DNA of 19,104 bases from contig JBHHWO010000087.1 in NCBI GenBank assembly GCA_046756565.1, positions 1-19,104 on the forward strand, given 5' to 3'. Under the pieces are notes generated by a model, which had not been told where the DNA came from, did no database searches, and saw nothing but the letters and a program-made list of their open reading frames with translations. The position numbers and the translations under genes were made by a program. The stretch comes from CALZIK01 sp046756565. Lineage in GTDB: Bacteria > Acidobacteriota > Thermoanaerobaculia > Multivoradales > JAHEKO01. Below are positions 1-7,940 of the stretch, piece by piece (the first letter of the stretch is position 1; each line of letters starts with the position of its first letter).

Positions 1-51
1 GCAGCGCATGCTCCGGACGATCAAGAGACTCTCCGAAGCCGCACCGACTCG
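1..51. other. Left edge, no supported gene
   Basis: This short flank lies outside the palindromic element that starts at 52. One plus-strand frame is open from base 2 and ends at the TAG at 53-55, about 17 codons. It could be the tail of a convergent gene, but it is too short to support one. Confidence 0.3.
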
Positions 52-217
52 CTAGTGTCCCGTGCGGCAAGTTCCTTTACATTCGAGCGGTGCTGCATCC
101 CGCTGGGCGGCGTTGCTCCTCTGTCGAATATGCCCGATATTCTCAGTCGTCGCGCCTTGCCCAGCGCACGCTTCACCGCTCTCGGTGTGGCAACGAACTT
201 ACCGCACGGGACACTAG
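52..217. mobile_element. MITE-like palindromic element with terminal inverted repeats
   Basis: The ends, 52-74 and 195-217, are inverted repeats that match at 22 of 23 positions (outer sequence CTAGTGTCCCGTGCGG). Pairing continues inward imperfectly, through GAGCGGTG near 84-91 and its partner near 174-181. It closes on a small perfect hairpin, GAATAT-gcccg-ATATTC, near 124-144. CTAG at both outer edges could be a 4-bp target duplication of the YTAR type or a TA-type duplication; because CTAG is itself a palindrome, the two cannot be separated here. There is no transposase, so a non-autonomous element is the best reading. The TAG at 214-216 read on the minus strand is the stop codon of the upstream permease gene. 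It could also act as a terminator hairpin for that operon. The mobile nature is inferred; the inverted repeat is seen directly. Confidence 0.6.
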
Positions 218-3200
218 TCGCCCTTGAGGGCGGGCAGGAGCGGCGCCCGCACGGTGCCGGCGATCGCGAACGAGCTCGCGAGCATCCCGACCACGAACAC
301 CAGGGCGATCGTCGTGGCGAGTGAAAAGCCAGGCAGGAGATGCCCTTCGGACACGAGGTTCGGCAGAACTCCGATGAGGCCGGCGATCGTGCCGATGGCG
401 ATGCCGGCCAGAAGGAGAACGCCGTTCTCGGCCAGAACTATGCGCGCCAGGAGTCCCCGGCGAAAGCCGATTGCCCGGAGCGTCGCGAGCTCGCCTCGGC
501 GCTCGAGGACGTTGCGCAGGAGAACCACGCCCAGCCCAATCGTTCCCAACAGGAGCCCCAGCCCACCGAGAGTCTGGAAGGTCGCGATGTAGGTGTTCTC
601 GACCGCCTGGAAGCGCGCAATGCGCTCCGCGGACGACGTCACGTCGAAGCCGAAGCGGTCGAGCTTGCCTTCGAGGATCTCGGTCACCTCGGCTTGGGCG
701 CCGTCGTCGCCGGCCGGCGACTCGACCAGGAAGAACGAGTATCCGGCCTGTCTTGGGAAGTGCTCGAGGAAGTTCTCCTCGGAGATCAGGACCTCGCTCT
801 GAAAGATCGACTTCTTGAGCAGGGCGACCAGCCTCAGGCGCACCTCCCGGCCGTTCTGGTCCTCGAGCACCAGGTCCTTGCCCAGTCCCAGATGGAGGAT
901 CCAGACCGCCGAGTTGTAGTCGCCGATCGCGGGAATCACGCCGGGCTCGAGCTCCCGCTCGAGAAGCTCCCAGGGGTTGTCGACGTCTTCGGAGACCGAT
1001 TGAAACGCGAAGCCGCCGCGCTCGATCAGCTCGGTGGAAACACCGAGCACGTTGGGACGTCCCGGACGGTAGAGATTGAGACAGCTAGCGTCCTCGCCCG
1101 GTAGACGCCGCAGCGGCAGGATCGGTGCTTCTACGATTGCCGCCGAATCGTCGGCCGAGAATCCCAGGCCGGAGTGGCGCGCCGAGTCGTTGAGATCCAA
1201 ATGGATCGGAACGTCGGTCTCGGCGACCAGCCGGAATCCGCCGGCTCCGGACGCTCGGGAATCGACATCGACGATACCGCTTCGGCGATTGGCGCCGACG
1301 ATGACCAGGAGAAACACCGCGCTCGCGATCAATGCGACACTCGCGAGGCTGCGTCCGGCATTGCGGCCGCTGTTGCGGGCGCCCATGGCGAAAACCGGAT
1401 TCCGGCCCGCGGCACCTGTGAGCCGGTTCGGCGTTGGGGTCGCCTTCTTCATTCGGTGCGCGAACGTCGCGATGCCCGCGACCAGCAGAAGAGACCCGAT
1501 CCCCATGGCGACGAGCGGTAGGGCCTGGCTACCCAGGAACGGAGCCGATACGAGAAGAACAAGCGCGGTGGCGGCCGATACCCAGGCCAGCGTCCGTGAG
1601 GAGAGGCGGCCCGGTCGCTCACGGATCGGCTCCGCCGAGCCGGCCAGCAGACTCGGTGCCGGTACACGCCGCAGGTTCCGGAGCGCCAGCCACAGAGTCA
1701 GCGCGACGGTCAGGACCGCCGCCAGCCAGCCGATCGCCAGCGACATCGGCTTCAAATGAAGCTCCAGGCCCGTGGTTCCGACCGCCTCGAGCCACCAGGT
1801 CTTGAGGGCCGTGAGCATTCCGGCGGCATAGCCGGCGGCCGCTGCCACGCCGAGGACGGACCCGATCGCCGCCAGCGCCAGAGCCTCGATCAGGAACCGG
1901 CGCCGGACCTTGGCCTCGGGAAACCCGACGGCCCGCAGGAGACCGACTTCGCGCGCGCGCTGCTCGACACCCAGCCGGAACAGAAGCGCCACGAGCAGCG
2001 CCGCGGCACCGATGAGAAAGAAGCTCAGGGCCAGAAACAGACCGCCGAAGTCGGTGGCTCCTTTCGCGGCTGCCAGGCCATCCGCTCGCAGATTCAGGAT
2101 CGCGAGCCCGCCAACCGAGCCACTCTCCGCGAGATGCCGTGGCAGCTTCTGCCGGAGCAGAGTCTCGAGATCGGCGACCGAGCCGTTTGGCGCCGGACCC
2201 AGCTCGAGAGTCGTAGTGTGGCCGAAGCGGCTCGTCCAGAGCCTGCGCCCGGTCGCGAGCGACACGAACGCTTTCGGCGCTGCCCGGTAGAGATCCCAGT
2301 ATTCCTCGTCCCGGTCGCGGATCCTGGCCAGGTCGACCGGAAACGGCGGATTCCAGGCGGCGATGTCCTCGGCGTCGGCCATGCCGGGAAAGTCCGGCGT
2401 GAGCCCCGGGTCGGCCGCAGGACCGGAGAGACTCGAGACGCCTCGAAGCTCGAGAGAAACGCTGGCTTCGGTCAGCTCGTCCCTGGCGCCGAGCTCGTAG
2501 TAGGTGAGCTCGACGGGCTGGCCGATCTCGCCGCCTAGGTCCTCGGCGGCCCACGCATCGATCAAGAGCTCGCCCTCGGCAAGCGCCGGGACCGGGTCAC
2601 CGTTGGACAGAGTCAGGGGGGGCAAGCCATTGCCGCCGTCCGCGTCGATGGCGGTCACCGTAGTGTAGGGCACGGATCCGTTCGGCGAAGACAGCGAGTT
2701 CGCGAGATAGGTGAGGGACGGCCGCAACGCGAGATCGTTGGCTTCCGCGAAGGCGGTGATCGCCTCGGTCATCGCGTCGGCAAAGACGAACTGGCGGCTT
2801 CCGAGCCGCATGGCATCGGCGGTGATGTCGAGCGTGAGCGAGAGATCGTCAAGCTCGACGCTTTCCGAAAGACGCTCTCCCAGGTCGCCCGGTTCGGCCG
2901 CGTCGGGCTCGCGGGCCACCAGAAAGGTGTTTACGCGGCCGCCGTGCTCGCGCCCGAAAAGCGCTCTCTGGAGCCGGCTGCCCTCGACGAAAAGATTCCG
3001 CGGCGCCGCTTGCTGGGGGGAGAACCGGAAGCCGCCGGCGCCGGAATCCGGAACGATACTCGTCACCGCGAGGCGAAAGCGCTCGATGGTGTTCTCGGCT
3101 TCCTGGCGCCCGACCAGAGTCTCGCGTGGCACCTCGGCCGGTCGCTCGGCGGTCACGACAATGGTGTCGCCGGCCTCGAGGGCGAGCTCTCGCGCCAGAG

Positions 3201-3624
3201 TCTCGTTGACAATCGCCGAAGGCGCGATCTGTTCGGCCGTGCGCTCAGACAGACGTCCGAAGTCGAAAGCGTCGCTCTCGGGGAAGAGCTCGGCGAAGCC
3301 CGGGCCGACTCCGAAGATCTGAACGTCGGACGCTCGCCGCTGGCGGCCGTCGCCGTCGTGTCGCAGGACCGAACCGCGGATCGAGACCAACGGCTCGACG
3401 CGAAGTCCACCGCCCCGAGAGAGATCCTTGCCCAGCCCGCTACGGACGAAGCCGTCGCTGACGACGGCGTGATCCACGTCGCCGAGCCGATCCAGTACCA
3501 GGTCTCTGAGGCTCCCGCGCACTGAGTCGCCCACGATGAGAGCCCCGGTCAGAACGGCACAGGCCACCGCCGCTCCCAGCGTGACCGCGAGGTGAGAGCG
3601 CCAGAAGTGGGCGAGGCCCCTCAT
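214..3624 (-). CDS. FtsX-family ABC transporter permease, long YbbP-like form
   Basis: This is a membrane permease of the MacB/FtsX type, 1136 aa, probably working with the ATPase encoded just upstream to move lipids or hydrophobic compounds out of the inner membrane. About ten hydrophobic helices are visible. One is near residues 11-31, followed by a periplasmic region of about 500 residues. Three follow in a first FtsX module around 520-690, two lie around 715-765, and one is near 795-815 before a second periplasmic part. The last three form a second FtsX module at about 1015-1130. The duplicated, ten-helix layout is that of YbbP (roughly 800 aa) rather than MacB or LolC/E (about 400 aa, four helices). 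The extra length sits in the first periplasmic region. The start ATG overlaps the ATPase stop by 4 bp (ATGA, 3621-3624). The stop TAG lies inside the end of a palindromic element. Substrate unknown. Confidence 0.88.
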   Translation of the reverse strand: MRGLAHFWRSHLAVTLGAAVACAVLTGALIVGDSVRGSLRDLVLDRLGDVDHAVVSDGFVRSGLGKDLSRGGGLRVEPLVSIRGSVLRHDGDGRQRRASDVQIFGVGPGFAELFPESDAFDFGRLSERTAEQIAPSAIVNETLARELALEAGDTIVVTAERPAEVPRETLVGRQEAENTIERFRLAVTSIVPDSGAGGFRFSPQQAAPRNLFVEGSRLQRALFGREHGGRVNTFLVAREPDAAEPGDLGERLSESVELDDLSLTLDITADAMRLGSRQFVFADAMTEAITAFAEANDLALRPSLTYLANSLSSPNGSVPYTTVTAIDADGGNGLPPLTLSNGDPVPALAEGELLIDAWAAEDLGGEIGQPVELTYYELGARDELTEASVSLELRGVSSLSGPAADPGLTPDFPGMADAEDIAAWNPPFPVDLARIRDRDEEYWDLYRAAPKAFVSLATGRRLWTSRFGHTTTLELGPAPNGSVADLETLLRQKLPRHLAESGSVGGLAILNLRADGLAAAKGATDFGGLFLALSFFLIGAAALLVALLFRLGVEQRAREVGLLRAVGFPEAKVRRRFLIEALALAAIGSVLGVAAAAGYAAGMLTALKTWWLEAVGTTGLELHLKPMSLAIGWLAAVLTVALTLWLALRNLRRVPAPSLLAGSAEPIRERPGRLSSRTLAWVSAATALVLLVSAPFLGSQALPLVAMGIGSLLLVAGIATFAHRMKKATPTPNRLTGAAGRNPVFAMGARNSGRNAGRSLASVALIASAVFLLVIVGANRRSGIVDVDSRASGAGGFRLVAETDVPIHLDLNDSARHSGLGFSADDSAAIVEAPILPLRRLPGEDASCLNLYRPGRPNVLGVSTELIERGGFAFQSVSEDVDNPWELLERELEPGVIPAIGDYNSAVWILHLGLGKDLVLEDQNGREVRLRLVALLKKSIFQSEVLISEENFLEHFPRQAGYSFFLVESPAGDDGAQAEVTEILEGKLDRFGFDVTSSAERIARFQAVENTYIATFQTLGGLGLLLGTIGLGVVLLRNVLERRGELATLRAIGFRRGLLARIVLAENGVLLLAGIAIGTIAGLIGVLPNLVSEGHLLPGFSLATTIALVFVVGMLASSFAIAGTVRAPLLPALKGD

Positions 3625-4307
3625 CTCAGCTCGACGAGCTTGCCGGAGGCCAGATCGAACCGGCGATCGAAACGCGCGGCCAGCTCCCGATTGTGGGTCA
3701 CTACGATCAGGACGTTGCCGGCTTGGCCGTGGAGATCGAACAAGAGATCGGCGACCGCCTCGGCGTTCGACCGATCGAGATTCCCGGTGGGCTCGTCACA
3801 TAGCACCACCTTCGGCTCCTGAACCAGCGCCCGCGCGACCGCGGCGCGCTGCTTCTCGCCGCCCGAGAGCTGCGCCGGCCGGTGCGCCAGCCGGTGGCTG
3901 AGACCCACACGCTCGAGCAGGCTGTTCGCCGTCGACTCCGAGCTTTCGGGGGCTGGCGGGAAGGCGAGCGTCGGCAGCAGCACGTTTTCCAGCACGGTGT
4001 ACTGCGGCAAGAGGTGATGCTCCTGGAACACGAAGCCCAGCGTTCGGTTCCGAAAGCGCGCGAGCTCCTTTTCTTCGAGATCGAAGGGGCTCTCGCCACC
4101 GATCTCGATCTCGCCCGAGGTCGGAGAGTCGAGCGCACCCAGCAGGTGAAGCAAGGTGCTCTTGCCGGAGCCCGACGGACCGGTGATCGCGACCGCGTTC
4201 CCGGCTTCGAGCTCGAAAGACACCCCATCGAGGACGCGAACGGTCTCGTCGCCGGTCGAGAAGCTCTTGTGAAGATCGCGCACCCGAAGCGCCGCCGCCT
4301 CGGTCAT
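3621..4307 (-). CDS. ABC transporter ATP-binding protein, YbbA/LolD-like
   Basis: This is the cytoplasmic ATPase subunit, 228 aa, the usual length of LolD/YbbA proteins. All nucleotide-binding motifs are intact: Walker A GPSGSGKST (43-51), Q-loop FVFQEHHLLPQ (92-102), signature LSGGEKQR (147-154), Walker B VVLCDEPTGNLD (167-178) and H-loop VVTHN (202-206). I chose the ATG at 4307, which gives MTEAAALRVRDLHKSF. It overlaps the thioesterase stop by 4 bp (ATGA, 4304-4307), and the longer open frame upstream reads through the thioesterase gene in another frame with unnatural composition. It overlaps the permease gene by another 4 bp, so the pair is translationally coupled and should form one MacB-superfamily transporter. 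There is no fused permease domain, unlike MacB. Confidence 0.93.
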   Translation of the reverse strand: MTEAAALRVRDLHKSFSTGDETVRVLDGVSFELEAGNAVAITGPSGSGKSTLLHLLGALDSPTSGEIEIGGESPFDLEEKELARFRNRTLGFVFQEHHLLPQYTVLENVLLPTLAFPPAPESSESTANSLLERVGLSHRLAHRPAQLSGGEKQRAAVARALVQEPKVVLCDEPTGNLDRSNAEAVADLLFDLHGQAGNVLIVVTHNRELAARFDRRFDLASGKLVELR

Positions 4308-4750
4308 GGCGCCTCTCCGTCTCCTCCGGCCGAGCGCAGCTTGCTCGCGATCGCGTCCGGAATCGGAATCGCCCGGAGGCCGCCGTTCTTGCCCAGCGCA
4401 CAGCAGACCGAGGACATCCGGCCCTCGGCGACCTTCTCGTCTCGACAGCAGAAATCGAACCGGTAGGTCATCGATCTGGCGCCCTGGCGGTCGATGAAGA
4501 CCCGCACCTCGAGGTCGTCTCCGAAGCGGACAGGCTTCAGATACCTGCAATGGGCGTCGACCCTCGGCCAGCCGATCGTGCGCTCACCGTCCTCGAGGTG
4601 AACCGTTGTCCCCAGGGAGCGTAAGAGCTCGTGCTCTGCGGTCTCCATGAAGACGAAGAACCGAGAGAAGTGGATGTTGCCGCTGACGTCGGTGTCGACG
4701 AACTCGATGCGGCGCCTGTAGGTGTGTGCGGGTCGAGCCGAGTCGGTCAT
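4304..4750 (-). CDS. Hotdog-fold acyl-CoA thioesterase (4HBT family)
   Basis: A 148-aa protein of the YbgC/FadM-like 4-hydroxybenzoyl-CoA thioesterase family, expected to hydrolyse acyl-CoA or acyl-ACP thioesters in the cytoplasm. The N-terminal strand-helix stretch IEFVDTDVSGNIHFSRFF (15-32) matches the family signature: Asp21 falls at the catalytic aspartate position and H27-F28-S29-R30 replaces the common HHANY. A central motif VDAHCRYLKPVRFGDDLEV (64-82) is the typical substrate-channel strand. It overlaps the glycosyltransferase stop (4747-4750) and the ATPase start (4304-4307) by 4 bp each, so it is embedded in the operon rather than a passenger. Its place directly before a YbbA/YbbP-like transporter suggests it supplies or clears an acyl substrate. 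That link is inference; the family assignment is firm. Confidence 0.88.
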   Translation of the reverse strand: MTDSARPAHTYRRRIEFVDTDVSGNIHFSRFFVFMETAEHELLRSLGTTVHLEDGERTIGWPRVDAHCRYLKPVRFGDDLEVRVFIDRQGARSMTYRFDFCCRDEKVAEGRMSSVCCALGKNGGLRAIPIPDAIASKLRSAGGDGEAP

Positions 4751-6075
4751 GAGTTCTCAGAATACTCGAATCCGGCGCCCTGCCCGTCATGCAAACTCCG
4801 ATAGAGCGCGGCAGTCGCCTCGGCCATGGGCTTCTCTCCGAAGCGCTCGAGCACCGCCGCCCGCCCCGCTTCGCCGAGGCGCCTGCGTTCTTTCGGGGAG
4901 TCGAGAAGCTCGGCGAGGCCCGCCGCCAGGGCATCCACCGAAAGCGGCTCGACCAGGGCACCGCCGCCGGTGGCCGCGATCATCTCGGGAAACGACCCGT
5001 GGGCCGGCTGGACGACCGGGACGCCGTTGGCCATGGCCTCCAGGATCGAGATCCCCTTGGCTTCGCGATAGACGGTCGGCACCGAGAAGAGGTCGATCGA
5101 GCGCAAGAAGGAGATCTTGGTGCCGCGGTCGATCTCGCCGAGAAAGTCGTAACGGCCGATCAGCCCGGCGGAGGCGATCTTTCGCTCGAGATCCAGGTAG
5201 TAGAGCCGGTCTTTGGGGCCGAGGTACCCCGCGACTCTCAGACGCAGATCCTCGCGGCCGGGCTCCGTGGCGAGCTCGAGGAAAGCGTCGACCAGAAGAT
5301 GCAGTCCTTTCTCGGGGCAGATCCGGGCCAGATACCCGATCGCGGGTGGCTCGCCGGGAGTCCGTGCGGCGACCGGCTCGCGGTGGCCGTCGAGGCGAAT
5401 TCCGAGGGGGACGACGACTATCTTGTCGCGGCCGACGGCCAGAAGCTCGGCCATGGTCTCGGCGTAGGCCTTGCTCGGAGCCAGGAAGACGTCGGGGTCG
5501 CCCGAGCGGGCGCGCATCTCGGCGACGACTCGCTTTCGGTGAGCTTCGGGCAGATCATCGATGAATAGATCCTCGCCTTGGACCGCCACCACGACCGGCA
5601 CCCCGAGCTCCCGTTTGAGCTCTCCGACCAGCCCGAGGAACATCGAGTTCGTGATCTGAACGACATCGGGCTTGAACTCGTCACGTAGCCAGCCGACCAG
5701 CTCCTCGAGCTCCTTGCGCGCGGTGCCGCTCTCCCCCTGGAGGACGCCGAGAGTGAGATCGCCCAGCTCGCGGGCGTCGGTCGAGCCCGAGAGCTTGGCG
5801 GCCAGGTTGAGCAAGAAAGGCCGGTTCAGAAGCCAATCGATGGCTCGATGACGCCGGCGAAAGAATGCGCTCTTCTGCTCGAGATAGACGCCGACCGCTC
5901 CGTAGAAGACCCGGTCCGAGCTGACGTTTTTCTCGTCGGTTCGGATCGGAGTGTAGGTGGGCAGGAGAGTCACCTCGAGCCCCATCCTCTGCAGCTCGGC
6001 GGCGACCGCATTGTCGTGGATGCAGGAGCCGCAATACATGCCGCCGGCGCCGGCCGCTATATAAGCGATTCTCAT
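4747..6075 (-). CDS. Glycosyltransferase family 4 (GT-B) protein
   Basis: A 442-aa GT-B glycosyltransferase of the GT4 type. The N-terminal domain opens with MRIAYIAAGAGGMYCGS, the acceptor-side Rossmann strand followed by a glycine-rich loop. The C-terminal donor domain begins around IGYLARICPEKGLHLLVDAF (247-266) and carries the retaining-enzyme E-x7-E motif (E338 to E346, in EAKGISILE). PVVQPAHGSFPEMI follows at 353-366. No membrane helix is evident, so it is probably a cytoplasmic or peripheral enzyme that transfers a sugar from a nucleotide donor; donor and acceptor cannot be told. It is the first gene of the four-gene block, and its stop overlaps the thioesterase start by 4 bp. The ATG follows six bases after one arm of a palindromic element and has no strong Shine-Dalgarno sequence. 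Confidence 0.9.
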   Translation of the reverse strand: MRIAYIAAGAGGMYCGSCIHDNAVAAELQRMGLEVTLLPTYTPIRTDEKNVSSDRVFYGAVGVYLEQKSAFFRRRHRAIDWLLNRPFLLNLAAKLSGSTDARELGDLTLGVLQGESGTARKELEELVGWLRDEFKPDVVQITNSMFLGLVGELKRELGVPVVVAVQGEDLFIDDLPEAHRKRVVAEMRARSGDPDVFLAPSKAYAETMAELLAVGRDKIVVVPLGIRLDGHREPVAARTPGEPPAIGYLARICPEKGLHLLVDAFLELATEPGREDLRLRVAGYLGPKDRLYYLDLERKIASAGLIGRYDFLGEIDRGTKISFLRSIDLFSVPTVYREAKGISILEAMANGVPVVQPAHGSFPEMIAATGGGALVEPLSVDALAAGLAELLDSPKERRRLGEAGRAAVLERFGEKPMAEATAALYRSLHDGQGAGFEYSENS

Positions 6076-6081
6076 ACGACC

Positions 6082-6209
6082 GCAGAGCGCGAGGATCTGC
6101 CTTCATCTCGCGCCGTGCTTGCTCGGAGCTCCTCGACGTACTTCAACCTACGCCTCCGGTGCCCCTCGCTGCGCGCGACACGATCTAAAGACAGCTTCTC
6201 GCGCTCTGC
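6082..6209. repeat. Imperfect palindromic repeat between two operons
   Basis: The arms 6082-6103 and 6188-6209 are inverted repeats that match at 19 of 22 positions and share GCAGAGCGCGAG. A weaker inner palindrome is centred near 6140, where CGTA-cttcaacc-TACG can pair. It fills most of the 157-bp gap between the symporter stop and the glycosyltransferase start. It looks like a REP/MITE-type element and could also fold in RNA as a terminator or leader hairpin. There is no coding capacity and no transposase. Confidence 0.5.
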
Positions 6210-6232
6210 TCCCGAATGGCAGTGCAGGCTCA

Positions 6233-7696
6233 TCATTCTGCTTCGAAGAAACGCGCCAAGTGTGTCTCGGATGGCGGCGTGGTGGCCAACGAGCCGATCA
6301 CCATGGCCAGGGACGAGGCGACCAGAATGACCGCGACCGGCATGATGCCCATGCCGAGCACGGTGTAACCGGGTGCGTTCCAGCCCTTGCCGAAGTAGAA
6401 GATCCAGAGGACGGCGGTCGTAAGGACGGCTGCGAATGCGCCGGCCTTGGTGCTGCGCTTCCAGTAGAGCGCGGCGACGATCACCGGGGTCAGCGCGGCA
6501 AAGCCCGTGAAGCACCAGACCCCGAGCTTGAACAGGCTCCGGTCGACCCTCAGGGCCAGGCCTAGGGCGACGGTGAAGATGGCCCCCACGAAGACGCGGC
6601 CGAAGAGAACCGTTCGCCGATCACCGAGCTGGTCGGCGAACCCGTAGTGGCGAACGATGTCGCGAGTGAACATGGTGCTCAAGGACAGCACCTGGGAGTC
6701 GAGTGACGACATCACCGCGGCGAAGACGCCGGCCGCGAGCATTCCAGCCATGGCCCCGGGAGCGTACTTGGCGATCATCATCACCAGCACCGAGTTGGCC
6801 TGTGGGCCCTCGAGGCCGGGAAAGTCGAGGTTGCCGAGAATCCCGAGAACTACGCTCGGAATCCAGACGATCGCGACGCAAACGGGGTACGCGACGATCG
6901 GGAGCCGGAACGACCGCTCGCTCTTCGCGGTGAGCCAGTGCATGAAGATGTGCGGAAACATGCCGACCGACAGCGGGATCGCCATGTATGTCAGGAGCTG
7001 GAGCGGCTCGACATGCCCGCTGCGGGCGAGCAGATCGGGAGCCGACTCACCGATCCGATTCATCGCCGCTCCCAGTCCGCCCATCTTGCGAGTGATCAGC
7101 AGGAACGTGGCCGCGCCCAGCGTCATGAATACCAGGGTTTGGAAGGTGTTTGCCCAGGCAGTGCCTCTCAGGCCGCCGATCGAGACGTAGCTCAGCACCA
7201 CGACCGACATCAGCACACTGCCGACCCATTCGGGTGTCGCACCTTCGGTGATCTGGGCCAGCGTGATGCCGCCGCCCTTGATGCCGATCAGCAGATAGGG
7301 CACGAGGAGGGCGACCATGACGACGAAGAGAAGCAGGCCCAACGCGTCCGACTGCCAGCGATCGCGGAGGAACTCGACCTGCGTAAGATAGCCGTGACGC
7401 TCACCCAGGCGCCAAATGCGAGGCGCCAGAAAGAGGAACGCCAACGGCACGACCAGAGCGGATGACGAGGCCAAGAGCGCGAACACGCCGACGCCGTGGT
7501 GGTACGCCTCACCCGAGGCGCCGAGAAGCGAGAACGCCGTCATGTGGGTGCCAAAGAGCGACATCAGGAGCAGAAACGGACCGATGGTGCGCGATGCCAG
7601 AAAGAAATCTTCCCCGGTACCCCGAAACAGCCGGTGGCTGAGCGCTCCGATCGCCAAGACCAGAGCCAGGTAGAGCAGGATGATTGCGAGTGTCAT
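6233..7696 (-). CDS. Sodium:solute symporter (SSS family)
   Basis: A 487-aa inner-membrane transporter with about 13 hydrophobic helices along its length, the normal size and layout for the SSS (PutP/PanF-like) family. Motifs include GEDFFLASRTIGP (28-40) after the first helix, GGLRGTAWANTFQT (174-187), which resembles the SSS signature region, and SSLDSQVLSLSTMFTRDI (330-347). The last corresponds to the Ser-rich helix that lines the Na2 site in this family. The protein should couple sodium entry to uptake of a small organic solute; the substrate cannot be read from sequence. Its start overlaps the stop of the small DUF3311-like gene by 4 bp (7693-7696), a pairing known for SSS transporters. 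It stands in its own two-gene unit between palindromic gaps. Confidence 0.92.
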   Translation of the reverse strand: MTLAIILLYLALVLAIGALSHRLFRGTGEDFFLASRTIGPFLLLMSLFGTHMTAFSLLGASGEAYHHGVGVFALLASSSALVVPLAFLFLAPRIWRLGERHGYLTQVEFLRDRWQSDALGLLLFVVMVALLVPYLLIGIKGGGITLAQITEGATPEWVGSVLMSVVVLSYVSIGGLRGTAWANTFQTLVFMTLGAATFLLITRKMGGLGAAMNRIGESAPDLLARSGHVEPLQLLTYMAIPLSVGMFPHIFMHWLTAKSERSFRLPIVAYPVCVAIVWIPSVVLGILGNLDFPGLEGPQANSVLVMMIAKYAPGAMAGMLAAGVFAAVMSSLDSQVLSLSTMFTRDIVRHYGFADQLGDRRTVLFGRVFVGAIFTVALGLALRVDRSLFKLGVWCFTGFAALTPVIVAALYWKRSTKAGAFAAVLTTAVLWIFYFGKGWNAPGYTVLGMGIMPVAVILVASSLAMVIGSLATTPPSETHLARFFEAE

Positions 7697-7902
7697 CGCC
7701 TGCGCGCCGAGACAAACAGCCCGAAGGTCAGCGAGACGGCGAGGCAGTACCCTACGTGGTAGAGAAGGCCGACAGGCAGGCCGAAGAGCAGATCCGAGTT
7801 GTCACGCAGCCAGAAGTCCTGGTGGAGGGCGAAGAGAGCGAGTACGACCAGCGCGAACAGACCGGTGACCTTGAAGAGAGAGTTGTCGGTGCCTTGCTTC
7901 AT
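7693..7902 (-). CDS. Small two-helix membrane protein, DUF3311-like
   Basis: A 69-aa protein with hydrophobic segments at about 11-27 and 44-65, joined by the polar stretch HQDFWLRDNSDLLFG and ending in SARRR. The second half, LFGLPVGLLYHVGYCLAVSL, follows the DUF3311 pattern (phenylalanine-glycine-hydrophobic-proline, then an aromatic-rich helix). Members of that family are commonly encoded just before SSS transporters and are thought to be accessory subunits. It overlaps the symporter start by 4 bp, which supports a joint role. No good Shine-Dalgarno sequence precedes the ATG at 7902. The family call comes from pattern recognition, not a search. Confidence 0.75.
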   Translation of the reverse strand: MKQGTDNSLFKVTGLFALVVLALFALHQDFWLRDNSDLLFGLPVGLLYHVGYCLAVSLTFGLFVSARRR

Positions 7903-7940
7903 CGTGCGCGGGTCGCCGGAAGGCTACACCAGTCCCAGCC

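Noticed and set aside
2..55. Possible C-terminal tail of a convergent plus-strand gene ending at TAG 53-55
   Set aside because: Only 17 codons are visible; this length without a stop is expected by chance in GC-rich DNA. It is mentioned only as a point of interest for the CTAG-edged element.
1756..2538. 260-codon plus-strand open frame, and similar ones at 340-1104, 4789-5568, 9598-10560 and 14405-15145
   Set aside because: All are antisense shadows of confident minus-strand genes, with charged, low-complexity translations and no domain motifs.
4308..4550. N-terminal extension of the ATPase gene to an upstream ATG at 4550
   Set aside because: The extra 81 residues are arginine-rich out-of-frame translation of the thioesterase gene; the ATG at 4307 gives a normal LolD/YbbA length and an ATGA overlap.
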